Assembly (NCBI GenBank): GCA_025455945.1
Contig: JALOLN010000017.1
Span: forward strand, 1 to 23,052
DNA from: Actinomycetes bacterium
GTDB taxonomy: Bacteria; Actinomycetota; Actinomycetes; Prado026
Length of the DNA: 23,052 nt
Reading direction: 5' to 3'
Shown: positions 15,238 through 22,692 of the stretch, one piece after another
How positions within the stretch are numbered: position 1 is the stretch's first letter
Layout: each line of letters opens with the position of its first letter
Notes under the pieces: generated by a model
Seen by the model: only the letters and a program-made list of their open reading frames with translations
Told to the model about the DNA's origin: nothing
Databases searched by the model: none
Made by a program: the position numbers and the translations under genes

Positions 15238-16392
15238 CTACCGGTCCTGCCGCTGGGGTTCGTCGACGTGGGCGCCGACCAGGGCACCCACCTCCTCGGT
15301 CAGGTCGATGCCGACCGGGCACCAGGTGATGCACCGGCCGCACCCGACGCAGCCCGGGGTGCCGAACTGGTCGACCCACGTCGACATCTTGTGGGTGAGC
15401 CACTGGCGGTAGCGGGACCGGGTGGTCTGCCGGACCGCCCCGCCGTGGATGTACGAGAAGCCGGGGGTGAAGCAGGAGTCCCACACCCGGGTCCGCGCCG
15501 CCGACGCCCCCACCAGGTCGGTGGTCTCCTCGACGGCGGTGCAGAAGCACGTGGGGCAGACCAGCGTGCAGCTGCCGCAGGACAGGCACCGGGCCGCGAC
15601 GTCGTCCCACCGGGGGTGCTCGAGGGCCCCGCGCAGGGCGGCCGGCACCGGTCCGACGTCCAGCCACCGACCCATCCGCGCGACGCTGCTCGCCACGAGC
15701 TGCTCGCCCGCGACCCGGTCGGCGTCCTCGGCCACGCGCGTGGGCAGGGCCGCGAGCAGCGCGGCTCCGCGTGGGCTGCCGGCCGCCACGAGGAACCGGT
15801 GCTCACCGTCGAGCAGCTCGGTGAGCGCGAGGTCGTACCCCGTGCGGGGGGCCGGCCCGGTGCCCATCGAGGCGCAGAAGCAGGTGCCGGCCGGGAAGCC
15901 ACAGGTGACGGCGACCACGATGACGTCGGCCCGGCGCGCCGCGTAGTCCGCGTCGACCGCCGGCCGACCCAGCAGGACCCGGTCCTGGATGCCGATCGCG
16001 GCGAGGTCGCACGAGCGCACGCCGAGCAGTGCGCGGGGGCGCGCCGCAGCGGAGCGGTCCGGCGCGGACACCTCGACGCCGTGCTCCCCCACGCCGCCCT
16101 TGGCACCCGACCACAGCAGGGCCCGGGCCGGGAACAGCACCGACTTCCAGGACTGCGGGCCGACGGCGTAGCCGAACCAGGCCGCGTCGGCGCGCGGCTG
16201 CACCCGGTAGGTGCCCCGCTCCTGCTCGTCGGTCCAGCCCTGGGGGAGGTCGGCCGCGGACTCCACCGGACCGATGGCGATCACCCCGTCACGCAGCACC
16301 GGGCCGAGGACCTCGCGCCCACCTTCGGCGAGGGCGCGGACGAGGACGTCGAAGTCGTCGGCGGCGAGCACCTCGAGCCGGTCGGCACTCAT
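15238..16392 (-). CDS. hyhB: Hydrogenase 4Fe-4S dicluster subunit (HyhB/AsrA-like)
   Basis: A 384-residue beta subunit of sulfhydrogenase-type enzymes, related to anaerobic sulfite reductase subunit A. Seen: an N-terminal domain with scattered cysteines (RSCDL Cys128; CGFPAGTCFC Cys164, 171, 173) and two ferredoxin-type motifs near the C-terminus: CLSCGSCTLVCP (Cys269, 272, 275, 279, with TCFC directly after) and CVGCGRCITWCPVGID (Cys348, 351, 354, 358). It links the small subunit to HyhG and, in archaeal relatives, allows polysulfide reduction. The ATG at 16392 has a strong AGGGAGGT at 16396-16403. It is the first gene of the hydrogenase operon and follows the ROK kinase gene by 90 bp. Confidence 0.92.
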   Translation of the reverse strand: MSADRLEVLAADDFDVLVRALAEGGREVLGPVLRDGVIAIGPVESAADLPQGWTDEQERGTYRVQPRADAAWFGYAVGPQSWKSVLFPARALLWSGAKGGVGEHGVEVSAPDRSAAARPRALLGVRSCDLAAIGIQDRVLLGRPAVDADYAARRADVIVVAVTCGFPAGTCFCASMGTGPAPRTGYDLALTELLDGEHRFLVAAGSPRGAALLAALPTRVAEDADRVAGEQLVASSVARMGRWLDVGPVPAALRGALEHPRWDDVAARCLSCGSCTLVCPTCFCTAVEETTDLVGASAARTRVWDSCFTPGFSYIHGGAVRQTTRSRYRQWLTHKMSTWVDQFGTPGCVGCGRCITWCPVGIDLTEEVGALVGAHVDEPQRQDR

Positions 16393-16451
16393 CGGACCTC
16401 CCTGCGGCGGGCTGCCCTGCCATGCTCGCCGCCCCGGTGAGTCAGGCCCCA

Positions 16452-16465
16452 GGGTCGGAGGTCCC
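16452..16465 (-). promoter_or_regulatory. Candidate DosR/DevR box before the hydrogenase operon
   Basis: GGGTCGGAGGTCCC fits the palindromic core GGGnCnnnnGnCCC of DosR/DevR sites at every fixed base. It is centred about 66 bp before the hyhB ATG in a 90-bp gap. On the operon strand CTGACT follows 6-8 nt downstream and might serve as a -10. In mycobacteria the group 3b hydrogenase is DosR-controlled. The AT-rich centre of the best mycobacterial sites is not conserved, and GC-rich DNA yields this core by chance several times in 23 kb, so confidence is limited. Confidence 0.4.
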
Positions 16466-16482
16466 GCCCCGACCGAGCGCGG

Positions 16483-17475
16483 TCAGCGGGATCGGGTGCG
16501 GGTGTGGCGGCGCTCGGGGTTCCAGTAACGCTCCCCGGCGAGGACGAGCGCGGCGGCACCGACCAGCCCGGCGTCCTGGCCCAGGGCGGCCGGCACGACC
16601 CGCACGTCCTGCGCGAACGGCAGCCGCGCGTGCCGGCGGAACGCCTCCTCCAGCGGGGCGAACAGCAGCGGCCCGGCCTGCGCGAGCCCGCCGCCCACGC
16701 TCACCACCTCGAGGTCAAGCAGGTGGGTCGCGGAGGCGATCCCCACCCCGAGGGCGTGGCCGGCCCGGCCCATCGCCGCCAGCGCGACCGGGTGTCCGCG
16801 CCGGGCGTCGACGGCGAGTTCCCGGGCGGTGGCCTGCGCGGCCAGGTGGACCGTCGGACGCCAGCCCTGCTCCTGGGCCCACCGGGCCAGGCTCGGTCCG
16901 CTGGCGACCGACTCCAGGCAGCCCCGGCCGCCGCACTCGCACGGCCCGCCGTCCGGATCCACGACGACGTGCCCGATGTGGCCGGCGTTGCCGTGGGCGC
17001 CGTCCACGGTGCGACCCCCGAGGACCAGCCCGCCGCCCACGCCGGTGGAGACCACCATGCCGAGCACGTGCTCCGCGCCGCGGCCGGCGCCGAGCCAGTG
17101 CTCGGCCACGGCCACACAGACCGCGTCGTTGTGCACGCGCACCGGCCGACCGGCGAGCCGCTCGCCGAGTCGGGCACGCAGCGGGAAGTCGGCCCAGGCC
17201 GGCAGGTTGAGCGGGGACACCACACCGTCCGGCCAGCGCATCGGTCCGCCGCAGCCCACGCCGGCACCGGCGACGCCGTCCGGCCCGGCCTGGGCCAGGA
17301 CCCGGTCCACCACGCCGTCGAGGGCGCGCCACACCCGCTCGGCATCGGCGCGTGGGCCGTGCGGCGTCGCCGTACGCACCGCGTGGTGGACCCGGCCGTT
17401 GCGGTCGACGAGCGCGACCGCCAGCTTCGTGCCGCCCACGTCGACCGCCAGCACCGGGCGCTCGTCCGTCGTCAT
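16483..17475 (-). CDS. ROK-family sugar kinase (glucokinase/ManNAc kinase-like)
   Basis: A 330-residue ROK kinase without the N-terminal HTH of ROK repressors, so it is an enzyme. It phosphorylates a hexose or amino sugar using ATP. Seen: the phosphate motif DVGGTK (12-17), catalytic Asp117 in VHNDA, STGVGGG (143-149), and the zinc site His169, Cys179, Cys181, Cys186 (CECGGRGCLES). The sugar-contacting ExGH motif reads GHIGH (165-169): the Glu is His166, as I recall for E. coli NanK, so N-acetylmannosamine or another sugar is as likely as glucose. The ATG overlaps the FIST-gene stop by 4 bp, which couples the two. The glucokinase label should be used with caution. Confidence 0.85.
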   Translation of the reverse strand: MTTDERPVLAVDVGGTKLAVALVDRNGRVHHAVRTATPHGPRADAERVWRALDGVVDRVLAQAGPDGVAGAGVGCGGPMRWPDGVVSPLNLPAWADFPLRARLGERLAGRPVRVHNDAVCVAVAEHWLGAGRGAEHVLGMVVSTGVGGGLVLGGRTVDGAHGNAGHIGHVVVDPDGGPCECGGRGCLESVASGPSLARWAQEQGWRPTVHLAAQATARELAVDARRGHPVALAAMGRAGHALGVGIASATHLLDLEVVSVGGGLAQAGPLLFAPLEEAFRRHARLPFAQDVRVVPAALGQDAGLVGAAALVLAGERYWNPERRHTRTRSR

Positions 17476-18656
17476 GCCGGCTCCGGCGCCGGGCTGCCGA
17501 CGACGAGCATCGACGCGGAGAACCCGTGCAGGTGGTTCTGCCCGCCGACGGGGCCGATCTCGCCCGCCGCGAAGCAGCCGGCCACCCCCCGGGTGGACAG
17601 GTAGCGGCGGACGGCGAGGACGTCGTGGTCGGCCGCGGGGAAGAGCGTGGCGCCCCGCCCGTTGCAGGAGAACAGCAGCACGCCGTCGACGGGGTCGAGG
17701 CCGGCCTGCCGGCGGAAACCGCCGAGGGTCGCCGCCAGGTCGGTCGACGCCGCGGCGGCGTCACGGACCTGGAACTGCACCGTGCGGCCCACCTCGACGA
17801 GGTCGCCGACAGCGATCCCGCCACTCTCGGCGTCGGCTCCCACGATGCCGCGCACGAGGAAGTCGCCCTGCTGGTGCTCCTCGGCGTACTCGTCGATGGC
17901 GACGCCGACCTGCAGGCCCTGGGTGGCCAGCGCCTGCTCCTCTGGCGGCAGCTCGGTGACGATCTCGCGCAGCTTGTCCAGCGCGGGGACGCCGGCCAGT
18001 GCGAGCACCACGTTGCCCTCGGCGGACGTGACCGTCATGGGCGGCCCGATCGGCCGGCAGCCCTGGCTCACCACCGCGCGGACCGAGCGCTGTCCGCTGA
18101 GGACGACGCCCACCGCCCCCCGGTCCACGGTCTTGCCGTCGACGAGCAGCCGGGTCGATCCGCTGCCGCCGGGGCCGCCGGCCAGCCCGCCGACGATGGG
18201 CAGCCCGGGCAGGGCGTCGTTGGTCTGCGCCACGAAGCCGTCCGCAGGGAACGACCAGGGGTCGGCCAGCAGCACCGCCGCGACGTCGGCGTCCGACTGG
18301 GGCGGCATGCCCACCACGGCGAGCGACTCGGGGGTCCGCAGCACCTCGAGGTGGAAGGCCCGCAGCCGGACCCCAGGCAGCGCGGCTGCCCACACGCTCA
18401 CCCCGGAGCCCGCCTCCACCGCGCGGCCGTCGCCGATCACGCCGCTTGCGGTGCTGCCCAGGGTGGCCGGGGCTCCGGTACGGGCGGCGGCCCGCTCCAG
18501 GGCAGCCGCTGCCTCGTCGGGGTCCCCGCCGGAGACGAACACACAGGCCAGGTCGGGGGTCCGGCCGTCGAGGGCCGCCGTGGCCCGGGCGGCTGCCGAG
18601 TCCGCGGCCGCCACGAGGTCCGGTCCGACGACCAGTCCGTCCCCGCAGCGCGCCAT
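17472..18656 (-). CDS. FIST-domain (FIST_N/FIST_C) sensor-type protein
   Basis: A 394-residue protein made of a FIST_N domain (about 20-215, with GSTASGVIGDGRAVEAGSG, FVAQTNDALPGLPIVGGLAGG in outline and STRLLVDGKTVDRGAVGVVL) and a FIST_C domain (about 225-375, with the characteristic FSCNGRGATLF and CFAAGEIGPVGGQNHLHGFSAS in outline). FIST domains are thought to bind small ligands such as amino acids in signalling proteins. Here it is not fused to any output domain. The ATG at 18656 is chosen because upstream frame would run through the divergent MFS gene. TTGGAT stands 6 nt before it and may be a -10 for a leaderless transcript. It is translationally coupled to the ROK kinase gene. No clear function is known for stand-alone FIST proteins. 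Confidence 0.85.
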   Translation of the reverse strand: MARCGDGLVVGPDLVAAADSAAARATAALDGRTPDLACVFVSGGDPDEAAAALERAAARTGAPATLGSTASGVIGDGRAVEAGSGVSVWAAALPGVRLRAFHLEVLRTPESLAVVGMPPQSDADVAAVLLADPWSFPADGFVAQTNDALPGLPIVGGLAGGPGGSGSTRLLVDGKTVDRGAVGVVLSGQRSVRAVVSQGCRPIGPPMTVTSAEGNVVLALAGVPALDKLREIVTELPPEEQALATQGLQVGVAIDEYAEEHQQGDFLVRGIVGADAESGGIAVGDLVEVGRTVQFQVRDAAAASTDLAATLGGFRRQAGLDPVDGVLLFSCNGRGATLFPAADHDVLAVRRYLSTRGVAGCFAAGEIGPVGGQNHLHGFSASMLVVGSPAPEPA

Positions 18657-18713
18657 GACCGCATCCAACCGCAGTCCGCCCCGGCACGCGCGACCTGGGA
18701 GGATCGCGGGGCC

Positions 18714-19925
18714 ATGCGCCGCCCGCTGCGCCACCTGCCGCCCGAGGTCTCGGTCCTCGCCGCGGTCGCCTTCGCCGTGGCGCTGGGCTTCGGCATCCTC
18801 GCGCCCGCGATCCCGCTCTTCGCCAAGGAGTTCGGGGTGAGCAACACCGCGGCGGGCGCGGTCGTCTCGGTGTTCGCGCTGATGCGCTTCGTCTCCGCGC
18901 CCCTGGCCGGCCGGCTCGTCGACCGGCTCGGCGAACGGCTGGTGCTGGCCAGCGGCATCGGCATCGTCGGCGTGTCCAGCCTGCTGGCGGGGCTGTCCGG
19001 GTCGTACGTCCAACTGCTCGTGCTGAGGGGTGCCGGCGGGGTGGGCTCGGCCATGTTCACCGTGTCGGCGTTCAGCCTGCTCATGCGCGTCGTCCGGCCG
19101 GACCAGCGGGGCCAGGCCAGCGGGGCGTTCCAGGCCGGCTTCCTCGTCGGTGGCATCGCGGGGCCGGCGTTCGGCGGGCCGCTCACCGCGTGGTCGCTGC
19201 GGGCGCCGTTCTTCGTCTACGCCGCCACCTTGCTGGTCGCCGGCACGGTCGGGGCCGTCTTCCTGGCGCGCTCGGAGCTGCGGGAGCGCGAGCGGGAGCA
19301 GGAGCAGGGAGCCGGTGCGGCCCCCACCCCACTGCGGACGGCGCTGCGCCACCCCGCGTACCGGGCCGCCCTGGTCAGCAACTTCGCCAACGGCTGGGCG
19401 GTCTTCGGCATCCGGGCCTCGCTGGTGCCGCTGTTCGTGGGGCTGGGCCTGGGGCTCGGTGCCGAGTGGACCGGCTACGGGCTGCTGGTGTCCGCCGTCG
19501 TCCAGGCGCTGGTGCTCTGGCCCGCGGGGCGGCTCGCCGACACCCACGGCCGCCGGCCCTTCCTGCGCGGCGGCGCGGCCCTGGCGACGGCCGCGGGGCT
19601 GGTGCTCGCCGTCTCGACGTCCGGACCCGCGTTCCTCGTGGCGATGGCGCTGTTCGGCGCCGGCTCGGCGCTCATGGGAGTGTCCACCGCGGCGGTCGTC
19701 GGCGACGTCATCGGCGGCCGGGGCGGGTCGGCGGTGGCGACCTACCAGATGGCGGCCGACGCGGGCACGTTCGCAGGCCCGCTGCTCGCGGGGCTGCTCA
19801 GCGACGCGCTGTCCTTCGAGGCGGCCTTCCTGTCGACAGCGGCAGTGTCGGCCGTCGCGCTGGTCGCCGCGCTCGCCATGCCCGAGACGCGGCCGACCCC
19901 CCCACCTGCATCAAGGGTCCCTTGA
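18714..19925 (+). CDS. MFS transporter (drug/metabolite efflux-type)
   Basis: A 403-residue major facilitator with about 12 membrane helices. Motif A occurs in each half: GRLVDRLGERLVL (about 66-78) after helix 2 and GRLADTHGRRPFL (about 275-288) after helix 8. A charged cytoplasmic loop rich in Arg/Glu (ELREREREQEQ, about residues 187-199) separates the halves. It looks like an antiporter for small organic molecules; the substrate is unknown. The ATG at 18714 has GGGAGGA at 18697-18703, slightly further than usual. It is divergent from the FIST gene (57-bp gap) and convergent with the amidase gene. Its last codons lie in a palindrome. Confidence 0.9.
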   Translation: MRRPLRHLPPEVSVLAAVAFAVALGFGILAPAIPLFAKEFGVSNTAAGAVVSVFALMRFVSAPLAGRLVDRLGERLVLASGIGIVGVSSLLAGLSGSYVQLLVLRGAGGVGSAMFTVSAFSLLMRVVRPDQRGQASGAFQAGFLVGGIAGPAFGGPLTAWSLRAPFFVYAATLLVAGTVGAVFLARSELREREREQEQGAGAAPTPLRTALRHPAYRAALVSNFANGWAVFGIRASLVPLFVGLGLGLGAEWTGYGLLVSAVVQALVLWPAGRLADTHGRRPFLRGGAALATAAGLVLAVSTSGPAFLVAMALFGAGSALMGVSTAAVVGDVIGGRGGSAVATYQMAADAGTFAGPLLAGLLSDALSFEAAFLSTAAVSAVALVAALAMPETRPTPPPASRVP

Positions 19926-19951
19926 GGCCAATAGATCGAGGTGGGGCGCCC
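19911..19951. repeat. Palindrome cluster at the MFS/amidase convergence
   Basis: TCAAGGG-T-CCCTTGA (19911-19925) is a perfect inverted repeat around a single base and includes the MFS stop codon. It is followed by an unusually AT-rich stretch (CCAATAGATCGA, 19928-19939) and an 8-bp palindrome GGGCGCCC (19944-19951). As RNA the first element gives only a 6-bp stem with a 3-nt loop and no U-tract, so it is a weak terminator at best. It may instead be a protein site or a dispersed intergenic repeat; I cannot tell from one copy. Confidence 0.4.
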
Positions 19952-19965
19952 TTCACGACCGGCCC

Positions 19966-21318
19966 TCAGTAGCCGGGGGCTGTCCGCGGCCAGGGCGCCA
20001 GCCGCTCGAGCTGCGCGGCGACGGACAGCAGCAGCGCCTCGCCTCCGTCCGGCGCCACCAGCTGGACGGCGAGCGGCGTCCCCGTCTCCGGGTGGATCCC
20101 GGCCGGGACGGCGACCGCCGGGTAGCCGACGACGTTCCAAGGTGCGGCGTACGGCGCGTACCGGACGTTCGCCAGGATGTTCCGCGCCCACGGCCGGGCC
20201 CCCCAGCGCACCGCCGCGATGGGCGGGGTGGCCAGCACCGGTGTGACCAGCAGGTCGACACCGGCGAAGAAGCCGGCCATGTCCTCACGGATGCGGTCGC
20301 GGTCCGCCTCCTGCACGAGGTCACGGGCCCGCACCCGGTCGCCCATCTCCACGTGGGCGCGCGCGGCCCGGTCCAGCAGCGAGCGGTCGAGGCCCTCCGC
20401 GTCCATGGACGCCGACGCGAACCAGCGTGCCAGCGCGGGCACCGGGTTCACCGAGTACGGCGGGTCGGCCTTCACCAGGGTGTGGCCGGCACCGCCGAGC
20501 ACCCGTGCCGAACGGGCCACCGCCCGCAGGTGCTCGCGGTCCGGCCGCACCCCCGTCACCGGCGGCACCCAGGACACGGCCACCCGCAGCGGGCGGTCCG
20601 GCTCGGCGACCCGCGCGAGGTCGGGCCGGTCCGCCATCACCGACAGCACCAGCGCAGCGTCCTCAACCGTGGTGCTCAGGACGCCGTTCTCCACCATGCC
20701 GTACCAGTCGTTGGCCCCGATGCCGACGGGGACGACGCCGAAGCCCGGCTTGACGCCGACCAGCCCGCAGCACGCCGCCGGGATCCGGACCGAGCCCATG
20801 CCGTCGTTGCCGTGGGCCACAGGCACCATCCCCGCCGAGACGGCCGCGGCGCTGCCGCCGGAGGACCCACCCGGAGTGCGGGCGGCGTCCCACGGGTTGC
20901 GGGTGATGCCATATGTCGAGTCGGTGGTCGCGAACAGGCCCAGGTCGGGGAGCCTGGTGAGCCCGACGACGACGGCCCCGGCGGCCCGCAGCCGCCGGAC
21001 GACCTCGTGGTCGTGGTCCCGCGGCGCGGCGGAGGTCGCCGCGGACCCGTCGCGCATCGGCTCCCCCGCGACCGGGATGTTGTCCTTGATCGCCACCGGC
21101 ACCCCGGCCAGCGGCAGGGTGGCCAGGTCGGCGCGGACCCCGACGGCGGTGGCCTCGGCCAGGGCGGCCTGGGCCCGGACGACCTGGAAGGCGCCGAGCT
21201 CGTCGTCGTGCGCCGTGATGCGGCCCAGCGCGGCGGCGACGGAGTCCTCGGGGGTGAGGGTCCCGGCCCGGACGGCGGCAGCGATGTCGGCGGCGGTGCG
21301 GTGGAGGTGGCCGGTCAT
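19966..21318 (-). CDS. Amidase signature family hydrolase
   Basis: A 450-residue amidase-signature enzyme that hydrolyses an amide to an acid and an amine or ammonia. The Ser-cisSer-Lys triad is intact: Lys78 in VAIKDN, cis-Ser152 in the GGSSGGSAAA segment and nucleophile Ser176 in NDGMGSVRIPA. The usual DTGGSIR reads DGMGSVR, a mild variation. Length and motif spacing fit stand-alone amidases rather than GatA, and no gatB/gatC genes are adjacent. Its ATG lies 9 bp after the stop of the MutL-like gene, so it is probably in one operon with that gene and metB. Substrate unknown; amides, ureas or peptide amides are all possible. Confidence 0.9.
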   Translation of the reverse strand: MTGHLHRTAADIAAAVRAGTLTPEDSVAAALGRITAHDDELGAFQVVRAQAALAEATAVGVRADLATLPLAGVPVAIKDNIPVAGEPMRDGSAATSAAPRDHDHEVVRRLRAAGAVVVGLTRLPDLGLFATTDSTYGITRNPWDAARTPGGSSGGSAAAVSAGMVPVAHGNDGMGSVRIPAACCGLVGVKPGFGVVPVGIGANDWYGMVENGVLSTTVEDAALVLSVMADRPDLARVAEPDRPLRVAVSWVPPVTGVRPDREHLRAVARSARVLGGAGHTLVKADPPYSVNPVPALARWFASASMDAEGLDRSLLDRAARAHVEMGDRVRARDLVQEADRDRIREDMAGFFAGVDLLVTPVLATPPIAAVRWGARPWARNILANVRYAPYAAPWNVVGYPAVAVPAGIHPETGTPLAVQLVAPDGGEALLLSVAAQLERLAPWPRTAPGY

Positions 21319-21327
21319 GGCCCGACC

Positions 21328-22692
21328 CTATGACTCCGGCAGCTGGGCCAGGGCGCCGGTGGCCAGCCGGGCGGCGGCCTCGGGATGCTCGGCGGCCAGC
21401 AGCCCGGCGGCGGCGAGCACGTACCGGACGTCGACGGCGAGCGCCGCCCGCTCCGGGACCTTCCACCCGCCGGCGTGGTCGGCCCTCACCGGGGCGAGGA
21501 TCCGCGCGAGCCGCCCGGGACTGGCGTGCCGCAGCACCCCGCCCGAGCCCACGACGAGCCGCACCTGCCGCAGGTCCTTGCCCGGCGTGCGCAGCTCGGC
21601 GGACTCCTGCGGCCGGGCGTGCCGGCGCAGGGCCACCGTCAGGGCCAGCTCGGCCAGCCGGGCGTCGACGTCCCGGCCGGCGTCGTCGGCCGGGACCAGC
21701 CCGGGGTCGGCCGACCGCTCAGCCGCAGCGAGCCCGAGTGACTCCTCCTCGCCGGGCCCGAGCAGCCGCTCGACCGCGGCGGCCGCCACCACCCCGGGCG
21801 CGTTCCACCGGACGCCGAGGTCGCCCTCGACGGTGCGGCTGCGCCACAGCACCTCGACGACCTCGCGGTGCAGCGCCGCCTCCTCCGGGTCCGGCGTCAC
21901 CACCGAGTACACGTCGGTCGTCGCGCCGCCCACGTCCACGACCACGACGTCGCCGATCCCGGGCACCGCCCCGGCGCCATCGGCGAGCAGCTCGACCCCA
22001 GCGAGGACGGCGTCCGGCGTCGCGGCCCGGACCATCTGCGCGAAGGCCGGCGACGCCGACAGGTGCTTGCCGCCGATGACGTGCCGGATGAACACCTCAC
22101 GGATCGCGGCCCGGGCCGGCTGCGGGTCGAGGACGCCGAGGCGCGGCAGCACGTTCGCCGTGGGGATCGCGGGCACCCGGCCGCGACGCAGGGTGCGCAC
22201 CACCCGCTCGCGCACTTCGACGTTGCCCGCGACCACCACGGGCGCGCCGAGTCCGGCCGCGGCCAGGCGGCGGGCGTTGTGCAGCAGCACGTCGGCGTTG
22301 CCCCCGTCGGTGCCGCCCACCAGCAGCACGACGTCCGGCGCCTGCGCGGCCAGCTCCGCCAGGCCGGCGTCATCCAGCCGCCCGCTGGTGACGTGCGCGA
22401 CCCGGGCGCCCGCCGACAGCCCCACGCGGTACCCGGCCTCGGCGGTGACCGCGCGCTCGAAGCCGACCACCGCCAGCCGCAGGCCGCCCCCGGCGCTGGA
22501 GCAGGCGAGCACCCGGTCGGCCCGCAGCCCCTGGTCGGCCAGCACCCGTTCGAGTGCCCGCAGCCCGTCGAGGACGTCGGTGCCCAGCGTGGTGGGGTGC
22601 GCCGCCGTCCCGAGCAGGGTGCCGTCGGCGCTGTCCACCAGGGTGGCCTTGGTGAACGTGGACCCGAAGTCCACGCAGAGCACGGTGCCCAC
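21328..22692 (-). CDS. MutL/GlmL-family actin-fold ATPase
   Basis: A 454-residue protein of the glutamate mutase-associated MutL (GlmL) family, unrelated to the mismatch-repair MutL. Seen: phosphate-1 loop VDFGSTFTK (7-15), SSAGGGLR (65-72), LVGGTDGGNAD (124-134), phosphate-2 loop VVDVGGATTDVYSV (251-264) and a GDLGVRWNAPGV segment near 293-305. The actin/Hsp70-fold ATPase core is complete. In clostridia mutL lies between the mutase genes mutS and mutE and is thought to assist the B12-dependent enzyme. No mutase or B12-binding gene is in view here. The GTG at 22692 directly follows the metB stop (TGAGTG), so the gene is translationally coupled to metB and probably shares a transcript with the amidase. 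Confidence 0.9.
   Translation of the reverse strand: MGTVLCVDFGSTFTKATLVDSADGTLLGTAAHPTTLGTDVLDGLRALERVLADQGLRADRVLACSSAGGGLRLAVVGFERAVTAEAGYRVGLSAGARVAHVTSGRLDDAGLAELAAQAPDVVLLVGGTDGGNADVLLHNARRLAAAGLGAPVVVAGNVEVRERVVRTLRRGRVPAIPTANVLPRLGVLDPQPARAAIREVFIRHVIGGKHLSASPAFAQMVRAATPDAVLAGVELLADGAGAVPGIGDVVVVDVGGATTDVYSVVTPDPEEAALHREVVEVLWRSRTVEGDLGVRWNAPGVVAAAAVERLLGPGEEESLGLAAAERSADPGLVPADDAGRDVDARLAELALTVALRRHARPQESAELRTPGKDLRQVRLVVGSGGVLRHASPGRLARILAPVRADHAGGWKVPERAALAVDVRYVLAAAGLLAAEHPEAAARLATGALAQLPES

Noticed and set aside
15230..15667. An N-terminal extension of the cyclic-nucleotide-binding-like protein
   Set aside because: It runs in another frame through the ferredoxin-type region of hyhB and has no domain; the CNB barrel begins just after the ATG at 15229.
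18657..19547. An N-terminal extension of the FIST protein on the minus strand
   Set aside because: It would overlap the divergent MFS gene, and the residues are Arg/Gly/Gln-rich without a domain. The FIST fold starts after the ATG at 18656.
21328..22692. DNA mismatch-repair MutL
   Set aside because: There is no GHKL ATPase motif set; the loops DFGSTFTK and DVGGATTD belong to the actin/Hsp70-fold GlmL family.
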